Below are positions 8,198 to 16,176 of a stretch of DNA of 19,848 nt, one piece after another (positions within the stretch are counted from its first letter, which is position 1; every line of letters starts with the position of its first letter). The position numbers and the translations under genes were made by a program. Below the pieces are notes generated by a model, which was not told where the DNA came from, did no database searches, and was given only the letters and a program-made list of their open reading frames with translations. The stretch covers positions 1 through 19,848 of the forward strand of contig JAEZZZ010000079.1 in the NCBI GenBank assembly GCA_023418255.1, given 5' to 3'. The stretch comes from Bacteroidota bacterium (GTDB lineage Bacteria; Bacteroidota; Bacteroidia; Bacteroidales; Dysgonomonadaceae).

Positions 8198-10288
8198 CTA
8201 CCCAATCCGCCCCCAACCATATCGGTCGCCGGAAAGCCGGCGCAGTTGTTTTTTAAGAACTTCGTGATTTAGTTGAGCAAGTTGAGGATCATTGGCGATG
8301 ATGCTTTCGGCGACTTCGCGCGCACGAAATAAGATAGCGTTGTCGCGTACCAAATCGGCAATGCGCAGACTGAACGGAATGCCGCTTTGTTGCGTTCCTT
8401 CCAAATCGCCGGGACCGCGTAGTTTTAAATCGGCTTCGGCAATCACAAAGCCATCGTTGCTTTGCGTCATGATTTCCATTCGTCGGCGCGTATCCGACGA
8501 CAGTTCGTAGGGTGTCATCAGCACACAATATGATTGGTCGCCGCCACGCCCTACGCGACCACGCAACTGATGCAGTTGCGACAAGCCGAAGCGCTGCGCG
8601 CTTTCAATAATCATTACAGTAGCGTTCGGCACATTTACGCCCACCTCAATCACTGTAGTAGAGACCATAATTTGTGCTTTATTGGCAACAAACAGTTGCA
8701 TAATTTCATCCTTTTCCGCCGGTTTCATGCGTCCGTGCATTTTGCATACGGAAAACTCAGGAAAGGCGCTTTTTATTTGCTCATAACCCTCTTCCAGATT
8801 CTGTAAATCGAGTTTTTCACTCTCTTCGATAAGCGGATAGACGATGTAGATTTGTCGTCCGGACTTGATTTGATTGCGAACAAATTGATAAAGCGCTCCG
8901 CGCTTTTGTTCAAACCGATGTACGGTTTGAACCGGCTTACGCCCCGGCGGCAGTTCATCGATAACAGAAACATCCAAATCGCCATACACCGTCATCGCCA
9001 ATGTGCGCGGAATAGGCGTGGCAGTCATCACCAATACGTGCGGAGGATGCTCGTTTTTTGTCCATAATTTCGCGCGTTGCGCCACGCCGAAACGATGTTG
9101 TTCATCAATCACGACAAAACCGAGATTCTGAAACTGCACCGTATCTTCAATCAATGCGTGCGTGCCGATAAGTATCTGTATTTCGCCCGATTGCAATGCC
9201 GCATGCAGCGCGTCGCGCTCTTTTTTCTTGGTCGATCCGGTCAACAACCCCACTGTGATATTCATCTCGGAGAGCAGCGTTTTGAACGTCTCAAAATGTT
9301 GCGAGGCAAGAATTTCGGTCGGTGCCATCAGGCACGCCTGAAAATCGTTATCCAGCGCGATAAGTATACACATCAATGCTACCAACGTTTTGCCGCTTCC
9401 CACATCGCCTTGCAACAACCGATTCATCTGTTCGCCCGATGCAGTATCTTTACGGATTTCACGGATGACGCGCTTTTGCGCATTGGTCAATTCAAACGGA
9501 ATATGTTTTTCATAAAATGTATGCAGATATTTTCCAACTTTTTTAAAGACAAAGCCGTTCAGTTTTTCTTTTCTGTCTGACACATATCGAACGATATTCA
9601 ACTGGATATAAAACAGTTCTTCAAACTTTAATCGAAATTCGGCATCACGAAGCAAAATCGGACTTTTAGGAAAATGAATATTCTCTATGGCATCATGAAA
9701 AGGCATCAGATTTGCCGCCTTCACCACATCATCCGATAGCGTCTCGGGTAAACGCTCGCGCAACATCCCAAAAGCGCTCGCAATCAATTTTTGCATCGCC
9801 TTCGAATTAAGATAATGGGTTTTCATCTTTTCGGTGGTGTTATACATCGACACAAACCCTGTCGGACGGTCGGCCTCACTCTTGTAGCTGTCGATTTCGG
9901 GATGCGGAATATTCCACCGATTATTAAACAACGAAGGTTTTCCGAAGATGATGTATTCTTGTCCGGCTTTAAATTTGCTTTCAATATAACGAATTCCTCG
10001 AAACCACACTAAATCGATAAATCCAGTTCCATCAGTGAAGTGTGCCACCAAACGGCGTTTTCGCCCTTCACCAAATGATTCAAAAGCGGTAATTTTTCCT
10101 TTTAATTGGATATATGGCATGCTGCCGTCGATTTCGTGCACGTAATACATGCGGCTTCTGTCCACATAACGATACGGATACCAACGCAACAGGTCGCCCA
10201 AAGTAAATACATCGATTTCTTTGTTCAAAATCTCCGCGCGCTTTGGTCCAACGCCGGGAACATATTGTATTTCGGTATCGAGAATCAT
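8198..10288 (-). CDS. recG: ATP-dependent DNA helicase RecG
   Basis: This is a 696-residue superfamily 2 helicase of usual RecG length, known to remodel stalled forks and branch-migrate Holliday junctions. The N-terminal wedge/OB domain begins with the helix-hairpin-like VPGVGPKRAEILNKE and contains an OB fold (about 55-160). Walker A GDVGSGKT starts near residue 293, the DEQH box is at 395-398, motif III is MTATPIPRTLA, and motif VI is QLRGRVGRGGDQSYC. All helicase motifs look intact. An upstream GTG at 10306 is in frame, but the ATG at 10288 is preceded by an A-rich leader (GCAAAAAATAAA) and lies close to the conserved N-terminal motif, so it was preferred. It is transcribed towards manC, separated from it by about 330 bases. 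Confidence 0.97.
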   Translation of the reverse strand: MILDTEIQYVPGVGPKRAEILNKEIDVFTLGDLLRWYPYRYVDRSRMYYVHEIDGSMPYIQLKGKITAFESFGEGRKRRLVAHFTDGTGFIDLVWFRGIRYIESKFKAGQEYIIFGKPSLFNNRWNIPHPEIDSYKSEADRPTGFVSMYNTTEKMKTHYLNSKAMQKLIASAFGMLRERLPETLSDDVVKAANLMPFHDAIENIHFPKSPILLRDAEFRLKFEELFYIQLNIVRYVSDRKEKLNGFVFKKVGKYLHTFYEKHIPFELTNAQKRVIREIRKDTASGEQMNRLLQGDVGSGKTLVALMCILIALDNDFQACLMAPTEILASQHFETFKTLLSEMNITVGLLTGSTKKKERDALHAALQSGEIQILIGTHALIEDTVQFQNLGFVVIDEQHRFGVAQRAKLWTKNEHPPHVLVMTATPIPRTLAMTVYGDLDVSVIDELPPGRKPVQTVHRFEQKRGALYQFVRNQIKSGRQIYIVYPLIEESEKLDLQNLEEGYEQIKSAFPEFSVCKMHGRMKPAEKDEIMQLFVANKAQIMVSTTVIEVGVNVPNATVMIIESAQRFGLSQLHQLRGRVGRGGDQSYCVLMTPYELSSDTRRRMEIMTQSNDGFVIAEADLKLRGPGDLEGTQQSGIPFSLRIADLVRDNAILFRAREVAESIIANDPQLAQLNHEVLKKQLRRLSGDRYGWGRIG

Positions 10289-10322
10289 TTTATTTTTTGC
10301 TTGCACTTTATATTACATCAAG

Positions 10323-10402
10323 AACGCTGAGAGGCATTTTATTCGATAAATATATTTCAACTTTATTACACAGAGGACACTGAGAGGCACAGAGGTGCAG
10401 AG
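10323..10402. repeat. CACAGAGG-type short direct repeats
   Basis: A stretch built from imperfect copies of CACAGAGG / CTGAGAGGC: CGCTGAGAGGC at about 10325-10335, then an almost tandem array at 10369-10402 (acacagagg, acactgagagg, cacagagg, tgcagag). A related CAGAGGCGCACAG lies at 10831-10843. It is non-coding. Similar low-complexity CACAGAG repeats are known between genes in many unrelated bacteria, and no function is assigned here. Confidence 0.5.
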
Positions 10403-10502
10403 ATTTCACATTTAATTATCTACTTCATTGGTATATATTTTTATAATCTTATCACAGTAAAACAAATACATAAAGTTCTTTCTTTAAATTGTAAATTTAT
10501 TA
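10403..10502. other. AT-rich spacer with no recognised feature
   Basis: Part of the 627-base recG-glyA gap, between the CACAGAGG-type repeats and the palindromic block. I see no gene, repeat or convincing promoter. Confidence 0.4.
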
Positions 10503-10682
10503 TTCATTTCTTTTGTCTTGATACAAAAGAAATGAACCAAAGAAAAAATCCCCGATAATCGGGACAAGCAAAGACTGCACAGGCTTACGTGACCCGTCAA
10601 TCGCCTCGGTCGCTAAAAGAGAAATAACTCGCCGAACATATTCGGCTCAAACAGCTTCTCTTTTTTAACGCGCCTTTCGGCG
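10503..10682. repeat. Palindrome-rich intergenic element (REP-like)
   Basis: Several nearly perfect inverted repeats are packed into 180 bases. (1) 10503-10516 and 10523-10536 form a perfect 14-base stem (TTCATTTCTTTTGT) around a 6-base loop. (2) CCCGAT-A-ATCGGG lies at about 10551-10563. (3) 10615-10623 (AAAAGAGAA) pairs perfectly with 10656-10664 (TTCTCTTTT) and encloses a second perfect hairpin, GCCGAA-CATA-TTCGGC, at 10631-10646. (4) CGCC-TTTC-GGCG lies at 10671-10682. GC content is higher than in the flanks. The opening palindrome resembles a sequence I have seen repeated between genes in other Bacteroidetes (from memory, not searched). No protein-coding potential was recognised. Confidence 0.6.
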
Positions 10683-10824
10683 GACGGGTACCCCACGCAT
10701 CCTGTGAGGTCGTTTGTTTTTCGTTATACAAAAATATACAGCCACGACTCTTTTATTTCACGCAATTTTCGAATTATTAAAATAATAATCTAAAATCTAT
10801 CTTTCAAAGATAATCAAAATTAAG

Positions 10825-10864
10825 AAAAAACAGAGGCGCACAGAACTGTATCGCCTGCGCCCCT
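10825..10864 (-). terminator. Probable rho-independent terminator of glyA
   Basis: On the minus strand, 52 bases past the glyA stop, GGGGCGCA (10863-10856) can pair with TGCGCCTC (10840-10833), 8 pairs including one G-U, followed by TG and six T residues (10830-10825). Position and shape fit an intrinsic terminator for glyA. Confidence 0.6.
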
Positions 10865-10915
10865 CCGCATCATTTTATTTTTATTTTTTATTTAATTTCT
10901 TTCAGATGCAAAATG

Positions 10916-12196
10916 TTACCACGCGAACAGCGGCAATTGACTCATTTTGGCGTTCACCTTTCCACGCACAGTGGCGACGCGTTGTTCATTTTCCACGTTT
11001 GCCAATACGGTGTCAATCATTTCCACGATTTCACCCATGGCGTCTTCTTTTAGTCCGCGAGTGGTAATGGCGGGCGTACCGAAACGCAATCCCGATGTTT
11101 GGAACGGACTGCGACTATCAAACGGAACCATGTTTTTGTTGGTGGTAATATCGGCAGCGACCAATGCTTTTTCGGCGACTTTTCCGGTCAAATCGGGAAA
11201 TTTAGTCCGTAAATCTACCAACACAATATGATTATCCGTTCCGCCGGAAACCACTTTATACCCTTTGTCCACAAAAGCTTGTGCCATCACCTGCGCGTTT
11301 TTCTTCACTTGCGATTGATAGGTTTTAAACGAATCATCCAACGCCTCGCCAAACGCCACGGCCTTGGCGGCAATCACATGTTCGAGCGGTCCGCCTTGCA
11401 TGCCGGGAAATACGGCGGAATCTAAAATTGCCGACATCATTTTCACTTGCCCTTTTGGTGTTTTGATACCCCACGGATTTTCGAAATCTTTTCCCATTAA
11501 TATTATACCGCCACGAGGTCCGCGCAATGTTTTGTGTGTTGTTGAAGTAACAATATGTGCATATTTAAGCGGATTTTCTAACAATCCGGCGGCAATCAAG
11601 CCCGCGGGATGCGCCATATCCACCATAAAAACAGCACCGATTTCATCGGCAACTTTGCGAATGCGCGCATAGTCCCACTCACGGGAATAGGCAGAGGCTC
11701 CGGCAATAATCAACTTTGGCCGTTCGGCATGCGCTACTGCTTCCAATTGCTCATAATCCACGCGCTGGTCTTCCTCTTTCACATTGTATTCCAACGCATG
11801 AAACATAATGCCCGAAAAGTTCACTGGCGAGCCGTGTGAAAGGTGACCGCCGTGCGAAAGATTCAATCCGAGGAATTTATCGCCCGCTTTCAGGCAAGCC
11901 AGAAATACGGCGGCATTGGCTTGCGCGCCCGAGTGAGGCTGTACGTTTGCCCATTCGGCATTAAACATTTTTTTCAATCGGTCAATAGCCAATTGCTCAC
12001 TCATATCCACCACTTCGCAACCGCCATAATAGCGTTTGCCCGGATAGCCTTCGGCATATTTATTGGTCATTACCGAGCCCATGGCTTCAAGCACATGTTG
12101 GCTGACAAAATTTTCAGATGCAATCAGTTCGATGCCTTTCAGCTGTCTTTGTTTTTCTTGTTCGATAAGTTCGAAAACGCGTGTGTCTCTTTTCAT
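10916..12196 (-). CDS. glyA: Serine hydroxymethyltransferase
   Basis: This 426-residue PLP enzyme interconverts serine and glycine while moving a one-carbon unit to or from tetrahydrofolate, in the cytosol. Family landmarks are LIASENFVS near residue 24, YAEGYPGKRYYGGCE around 48-62, HGGHLSHGS with the substrate and PLP-stacking residues, VDMAHPAGL, and the PLP Schiff-base lysine Lys222 in TSTTHKTLRGPRGG. C-terminal GGTDNHIVLVDL and SGLRFGTPAITTRG are present. Length and motifs match an intact bacterial GlyA. It is flanked by long non-coding gaps, so it is probably monocistronic, with a likely terminator about 50 bases downstream and a possible -7 box about 105 bases upstream. Confidence 0.98.
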   Translation of the reverse strand: MKRDTRVFELIEQEKQRQLKGIELIASENFVSQHVLEAMGSVMTNKYAEGYPGKRYYGGCEVVDMSEQLAIDRLKKMFNAEWANVQPHSGAQANAAVFLACLKAGDKFLGLNLSHGGHLSHGSPVNFSGIMFHALEYNVKEEDQRVDYEQLEAVAHAERPKLIIAGASAYSREWDYARIRKVADEIGAVFMVDMAHPAGLIAAGLLENPLKYAHIVTSTTHKTLRGPRGGIILMGKDFENPWGIKTPKGQVKMMSAILDSAVFPGMQGGPLEHVIAAKAVAFGEALDDSFKTYQSQVKKNAQVMAQAFVDKGYKVVSGGTDNHIVLVDLRTKFPDLTGKVAEKALVAADITTNKNMVPFDSRSPFQTSGLRFGTPAITTRGLKEDAMGEIVEMIDTVLANVENEQRVATVRGKVNAKMSQLPLFAW

Positions 12197-12301
12197 ATTA
12201 TATTTCTGTTTTTAAAGTAATTCTATCCAATTGAGATGTGCTATTTCTTTTTCGAAAAAACAATTCTTGGTTCAGATATTTTTCTTGTTATTAAAATCAT
12301 A

Positions 12302-12309
12302 CAAATGTA
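12302..12309 (-). promoter_or_regulatory. Putative -7 box for glyA
   Basis: On the minus strand these bases read TACATTTG, matching TAnnTTTG. The box lies about 105 bases upstream of the glyA ATG. No correctly spaced -33 TTG was found (the nearest is only 12 bases away), so support is modest. Confidence 0.35.
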
Positions 12310-12369
12310 TAAAAGTTTGTTCAATTAACGAAGAAAAAGAAGATTTTATCAATGCGAGTGTTTTTCGTT

Positions 12370-12432
12370 GTGGATTCAATTATAAAATGCAACAAACATT
12401 TGTCTTGGGTTTCATAATTTAAAAGTTTTCTT
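12370..12432. repeat. Degenerate dispersed repeat, copy A (left part)
   Basis: These 63 bases are related to 18185-18269. Positions 12409-12432 are identical to 18246-18269 (24 bases), and the outer end GTGGATTCAATTATAAAAT resembles GTAGATTCAACTATAGAAT. On the minus strand the shared part reads KLLNYET, which faintly resembles the C-terminal end of DDE transposases (for example IS30- or IS3-type 'xxLNYxTP'). It is probably a decayed transposon end; the transposase link is a guess from fewer than 20 residues. Confidence 0.5.
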
Positions 12433-12817
12433 AGGCTTTTGTTAATTTTATGCTTTGTTTATTAAGCCCTCCTCTGCCATGAACCATACCGGCGTACAAA
12501 AAAAATCGGCATCTAATCTTCGCTTGAATAGTTAGTGTTCGCCAAACTCGCATCCGTTGTCTGAAGTCTAGTCTGTACATGTTCTTTGAAAGGAAGCAGT
12601 GCACGAATCGACGTCTGTACCAAAGTTGTCGCACTATTGCCTTGCTCTAATTTTTTGTAAATGATCTTTTATAAAATTTCCTTTTCATGCTAAAAGAACG
12701 CCGGCGATATAGCTTTGTAAGCAATTCTGTTGGAGTAAGACATATCATATATTGTGTATCTTTGTTCTTGGGTTAGATGTTTTTTGTTTTTATGACAACA
12801 CATAGTCATTTTTTCTT
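12426..12817. mobile_element. 378-base inserted segment flanked by 7-base direct repeats
   Basis: Copy B of the dispersed repeat at 18246-18281 is uninterrupted. In copy A the same sequence is split: the left part ends with TTTTCTT at 12426-12432 and the right part resumes with TTTTCTT at 12811-12817, followed by GTGTTGCATTTA exactly as at 18270-18281. The simplest reading is insertion of 12433-12810 with duplication of a 7-base target. The insert has no recognisable gene and no clear terminal inverted repeats. A small hairpin (ATGAC...GTCAT) lies near its right end. A TATCTTTG box at 12757-12764 points towards rpsA. Confidence 0.5.
12757..12764 (+). promoter_or_regulatory. Possible second, distal promoter box upstream of rpsA
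   Basis: TATCTTTG matches TAnnTTTG and lies inside the putative inserted segment, 209 bases before the rpsA ATG. The nearest upstream TTG (12730-12732) is 24 bases away, longer than usual, so activity is uncertain. Confidence 0.25.
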
Positions 12818-12829
12818 GTGTTGCATTTA
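12811..12829. repeat. Degenerate dispersed repeat, copy A (right part)
   Basis: These 19 bases (TTTTCTTGTGTTGCATTTA) are identical to 18263-18281. They continue copy A of the repeat after the 378-base interruption. Beyond 12829 the similarity to the second copy fades quickly. Confidence 0.55.
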
Positions 12830-12878
12830 CTAAATGGACTTACAGCTGAATTCATCCATTAAAAAAACTCTTTGTCAG

Positions 12879-12910
12879 TTGGTTATTAATAAAAAACAGC
12901 GTATCTTTGC
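12879..12910 (+). promoter_or_regulatory. Promoter of rpsA (Bacteroidetes -33/-7 type)
   Basis: TTG at 12879-12881 is followed 20 bases later by TATCTTTGC at 12902-12910, a full match to TAnnTTTG with good spacing. The predicted leader is about 55 bases, very A/T-rich, with no Shine-Dalgarno sequence before the rpsA ATG. This is the best promoter candidate in the window. Confidence 0.65.
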
Positions 12911-12972
12911 ACCACTTTTTTTACAACATAATGTCTAACTTATTTAATTTTAAATTATTTATTTAACAACAC

Positions 12973-14973
12973 ATGACAGAAAACTTAAAAAACCCCGCAC
13001 CCATTGAAGATTTTGACTGGGATGCGTATGCAGAAGGTGAAACTTACAGCAAAGAAAACAGAGAAGAACTCACCCAAACCTACGACCAAACGCTAAGCAA
13101 GATTAGCGACAAAGAGGTCGTAACAGGTATTGTAACGTCTATGAATAAACGCGAGGTAGTCGTGAATATTGGCTATAAATCTGATGGCGTGGTTTCAATG
13201 AACGAATTCCGCTACAATCCCGATCTTAAAATTGGCGACGAGGTAGAAGTATATATCGAAAGCCAAGAAGACAAAAAAGGTCAATTGGTACTGTCACACA
13301 AAAAAGCGCGTGCATCACGCTCATGGGAACGCGTAAATGCGGCTCTCGAAAACAACGAAATTATCAAAGGATACATCAAATGTCGCACCAAAGGCGGCAT
13401 GATTGTCGATGTTTTTGGTATTGAAGCGTTTCTACCCGGTTCACAAATTGATGTGAAGCCAATTCGCGATTACGATATTTTCGTTGACAAAACTATGGAA
13501 TTCAAGGTTGTAAAAATCAACCCTGAATATAAAAACGTGGTTGTTTCACACAAAGCTCTCATTGAAGAAGAATTGGAACAACAGAAAAAAGAAATTATCG
13601 CCAAACTTGAAAAAGGACAAGTACTTGAGGGTGTTGTTAAGAACATCACTTCGTATGGAGTATTTGTAGATTTGGGAGGTGTGGACGGATTGATTCACAT
13701 CACAGATTTGTCATGGGGACGTATCCAACACCCCGAAGAAGTGGTGGAATTAGACCAAAAGATAAACGTTGTTATCTTAGATTTCGATGACGAAAAGAAG
13801 CGAATAGCCCTTGGGCTTAAGCAATTAACTCCACACCCGTGGGATGCTTTGGACGAAAATCTAAAAGTGGGCGACAAAATAAAAGGTAAAGTGGTTGTTA
13901 TGGCCGACTATGGTGCATTTGTTGAAATAGCACCTGGCGTAGAAGGCTTAATTCACGTGTCGGAAATGAGTTGGACACAGCATTTGCATAGTGCCCAAGA
14001 CTTTATGAGCGTGGGTGATGAAGTAGAAGTGTTGATTCTTACACTCGACAGAGAAGATCGCAAAATGTCGCTCGGTGTAAAACAACTCAAACCTGATCCA
14101 TGGGAAAATATTGAAGAAAAATATCCTGTTGGAAGTTCGCACACAGCCACTGTTCGTAATTTCACTAATTTTGGCGCATTTGTAGAAATTGAAGAAGGCG
14201 TAGAAGGTCTTATCCACATTTCTGACCTTTCGTGGACGAAGAAAATTAAACATCCAAGCGAAGTGACAGAAATTGGTGCACCCATCGAAGTACAAGTACT
14301 GGATATCGACAAAGAAAATCGTCGTTTGAGTCTTGGACACAAACAGCTCGAAGAAAATCCATGGGACGTTTTTGAAACCATCTTTACGGTTGGGTCAGTG
14401 CACGAAGGAACCATTGTAGAATTGCTCGACAAGGGTGCAATTGTATCTCTACCCTATGGCGTTGGCGGATTTGCCACCCCCAAACATCTGGTAAAAGAAG
14501 ATGGCTCGCAAGCACAACTTGATGAGAAGTTGACTTTCAAGGTGATTGAGTTCAACAAAGATGCAAAACGCATTATCGTTTCTCATAGCCGCATCCACGA
14601 AGATGAAAACAAAGCAGGTACCGAAAGCAAGCGAAAGAGCAGACGTACCGGTAAAAAAGAGGATGCGCAAGAGGTGGTGGTTCCATCCATAATTGCGATG
14701 GAGAAAACCACTTTGGGAGATATCGAGGAGTTGGCTGCACTGAAAGAGAAACTCAATAGTCAAAAGGTTGAAGAGTTTAAGAAAAAAGCCGATGATAAAG
14801 AAAAGAAGGTTGAAGCCCCCGAGGAGGTAAAAGCCGAAACTGAGAAAGAGACTAATGAAATGGACGAGGCAGAAGTTGATACTAAAAAAGATACAAGCAA
14901 AAAAGAGGATACGAAGGAAGAAGAGAAACCTGAAACGGAAAATGATTCCGAAGATAAAAAAGAGGAAAAATAA
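12973..14973 (+). CDS. rpsA: 30S ribosomal protein S1
   Basis: This 666-residue protein consists of six S1 (OB-fold) RNA-binding repeats at about 48-112, 129-195, 215-285, 300-372, 387-459 and 474-542. It ends in a 124-residue tail (543-666) made largely of Lys, Glu and Asp. S1 binds mRNA leaders at the ribosome and helps initiation on weakly structured, A-rich leaders, as seen upstream of genes here. Repeats 3-5 are the most canonical (GVFVDLGGVDGLIHITDLSW, GAFVEIAPGVEGLIHVSEMSW, GAFVEIEEGVEGLIHISDLSW); repeats 1, 2 and 6 are more divergent. The core resembles E. coli S1 (557 residues), but the acidic/basic tail is longer. It is monocistronic: a strong promoter lies upstream and an intrinsic terminator 18 bases after the stop. 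Confidence 0.96.
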   Translation: MTENLKNPAPIEDFDWDAYAEGETYSKENREELTQTYDQTLSKISDKEVVTGIVTSMNKREVVVNIGYKSDGVVSMNEFRYNPDLKIGDEVEVYIESQEDKKGQLVLSHKKARASRSWERVNAALENNEIIKGYIKCRTKGGMIVDVFGIEAFLPGSQIDVKPIRDYDIFVDKTMEFKVVKINPEYKNVVVSHKALIEEELEQQKKEIIAKLEKGQVLEGVVKNITSYGVFVDLGGVDGLIHITDLSWGRIQHPEEVVELDQKINVVILDFDDEKKRIALGLKQLTPHPWDALDENLKVGDKIKGKVVVMADYGAFVEIAPGVEGLIHVSEMSWTQHLHSAQDFMSVGDEVEVLILTLDREDRKMSLGVKQLKPDPWENIEEKYPVGSSHTATVRNFTNFGAFVEIEEGVEGLIHISDLSWTKKIKHPSEVTEIGAPIEVQVLDIDKENRRLSLGHKQLEENPWDVFETIFTVGSVHEGTIVELLDKGAIVSLPYGVGGFATPKHLVKEDGSQAQLDEKLTFKVIEFNKDAKRIIVSHSRIHEDENKAGTESKRKSRRTGKKEDAQEVVVPSIIAMEKTTLGDIEELAALKEKLNSQKVEEFKKKADDKEKKVEAPEEVKAETEKETNEMDEAEVDTKKDTSKKEDTKEEEKPETENDSEDKKEEK

Positions 14974-14991
14974 TCCACTTTTAGTATTGTT

Positions 14992-15024
14992 AAAAAACCG
15001 CCCCATATCGGAGGCGGTTTTTTT
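14992..15024 (+). terminator. Rho-independent terminator of rpsA
   Basis: An 11-base perfect stem, AAAAAACCGCC (14992-15002) with GGCGGTTTTTT (15013-15023), has a 10-base loop and a run of seven T residues (15018-15024). It begins 18 bases after the rpsA stop codon. The A/T-flanked symmetry could also let it work on the other strand. Confidence 0.9.
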
Positions 15025-15059
15025 ACGCTAAATTTTCAAGAAAAGTGTAGTTTTTTCGT

Positions 15060-15067
15060 CAACTTTG
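15060..15067 (+). promoter_or_regulatory. Putative -7 box for the ECF sigma operon
   Basis: CAACTTTG matches TAnnTTTG at all fixed positions but the first. It is 27 bases upstream of the chosen ATG at 15095 and overlaps an in-frame TTG at 15065, which argues against that TTG as a start. No clear -33 element was seen. Confidence 0.35.
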
Positions 15068-15094
15068 CGTCAAACAATAAAAACGAAGCAATTC

Positions 15095-15583
15095 ATGAAT
15101 AGCGAAAAAGAGTTTGAAACGCTCATCACTAAGCACAAGACCAACATATATATGATGTGTTATATGTACGCCAAAGACAAGGACGAGGCGAACGATTTTT
15201 TTCAAGAAACGCTCATCAACATTTGGCAAGGATTTAATAAATTTCGTGCCGAAAGTGCCGTGTCCACATGGGTCGCGCGTATAACGATAAACACATGCAT
15301 TTCGGCATTGCGCAAACGAAAAAAGTTTTCGGCGACCATTCCGCTAACCATTGATATGGAAGTGCTGGAAGAAGACACTGAACAAAGCAAGCAAATCGCG
15401 CGAATGCACGCATTCATCAACAAGTTGGGCGTGCTGGACAAGGCATTCATTCTTTTGTGGCTTGACAACATGAGTTATGCCGAGATTGCCGAAATCATGG
15501 GAATAAGTGTTTCAAACGTATCCGTGAAATTGCATCGTATCAAAGAGAAACTGAAACGGATGTCACACAATCAAACAGATTAA
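15095..15583 (+). CDS. RNA polymerase sigma factor, sigma-70 ECF type
   Basis: This 162-residue protein has the two-domain ECF layout. Region 2 (about 15-80) includes YAKDKDEANDFFQETLINIW and STWVARITINTCISALRKRKK, which bind core polymerase and the -10 element. Region 4 (about 108-158) includes the helix-turn-helix LDNMSYAEIAEIMGISVSNVSVKLHRIKEKLKRM, which reads the -35 element. The ATG at 15095 is preferred over a TTG 30 bases earlier because that TTG lies in the predicted promoter and adds ten unrelated residues. The next gene starts 5 bases downstream and encodes a membrane protein, so the two are almost certainly co-transcribed and probably functionally linked. The signal sensed and target genes cannot be read from the sequence. 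Confidence 0.93.
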   Translation: MNSEKEFETLITKHKTNIYMMCYMYAKDKDEANDFFQETLINIWQGFNKFRAESAVSTWVARITINTCISALRKRKKFSATIPLTIDMEVLEEDTEQSKQIARMHAFINKLGVLDKAFILLWLDNMSYAEIAEIMGISVSNVSVKLHRIKEKLKRMSHNQTD

Positions 15584-15588
15584 ACAAC

Positions 15589-16176
15589 ATGGAACTCGAA
15601 GATTTAAAAAAACAATGGGAAATTTTGCATCAAAAGCTCGAAAAACAGCAATTTTTCAATAAACAATTGATGGAAAACACCATAAAGCAAAAAACAAAGT
15701 ATATTGCCAATGAAAATTGGTTTTACGTGCTTCTATTTTTGGTTGTTATTCCTTTAACATGGGGATTTCAAGATAGATGGAAACTGATTGGAGGCAATTC
15801 ATTTTTCTATTTTGTACTGATAAGCCTCATGTTTTGCGGTATCATTACAGCATATTTGGCATGGCTATTTGATAAATCGATGAAAACAGCACACAATATT
15901 CTATTAAGAGAAAAGACCTTTTTGAAATTTAAGAAACTAACATACATAAACTATGCGGCGCAAACCATATTTGCACTCATTACTTTTGTTTGGAGCATTG
16001 TGTCAACATATAACCGGCTCATAACATCAAAATATGCATTATTCTTAATTATTATTTTTTATCTCGTATGTTTACTTTTCGCGTCTCGGCTTAGCGTTCG
16101 ATATTTGAATAAAATCAATACCCTGCACAAAGACATCACAAACCTTAAAGAATTTGAAGCAGAACTAAAGCAATAA
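15589..16176 (+). CDS. Four-helix membrane protein paired with ECF sigma factor
   Basis: This 195-residue protein was not assigned to a named family. It has a charged cytosolic N-terminus (MELEDLKKQWEILHQKLEKQ, predicted helical) and four hydrophobic segments at about 43-60, 71-94, 119-139 and 147-166. A Lys/Arg-rich loop at about 95-118 and a charged C-terminal tail suggest that both ends face the cytosol. There is no signal peptide and no zinc-binding HxxxCxxC anti-sigma motif. It starts 5 bases after the sigma factor stop, which suggests a membrane-anchored regulator (anti-sigma-like) that holds the factor through its N-terminal helix; this is inference from context. The 'MELEDLKxxW' opening is common in Bacteroidetes proteins encoded next to ECF sigma genes (recalled, not searched). 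Confidence 0.8.
   Translation: MELEDLKKQWEILHQKLEKQQFFNKQLMENTIKQKTKYIANENWFYVLLFLVVIPLTWGFQDRWKLIGGNSFFYFVLISLMFCGIITAYLAWLFDKSMKTAHNILLREKTFLKFKKLTYINYAAQTIFALITFVWSIVSTYNRLITSKYALFLIIIFYLVCLLFASRLSVRYLNKINTLHKDITNLKEFEAELKQ

Noticed and set aside
9077..9580. 167-codon open frame on the plus strand inside recG
   Set aside because: It lies opposite conserved helicase motifs of recG and shows no family features.
10323..10402. Possible CRISPR array
   Set aside because: The CACAGAGG units are short, imperfect and nearly contiguous, with no spacers of regular length and no cas genes nearby.
12431..12634. 67-codon minus-strand open frame within the inserted segment
   Set aside because: No family resemblance; Arg/Cys/Trp-rich composition, and its end runs into the decayed repeat.
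14449..15006. Long open frame antisense to the end of rpsA
   Set aside because: It is Phe/Leu-rich only because it mirrors the Lys/Glu codons of the S1 tail and runs through the terminator; rpsA on the other strand is unmistakable.
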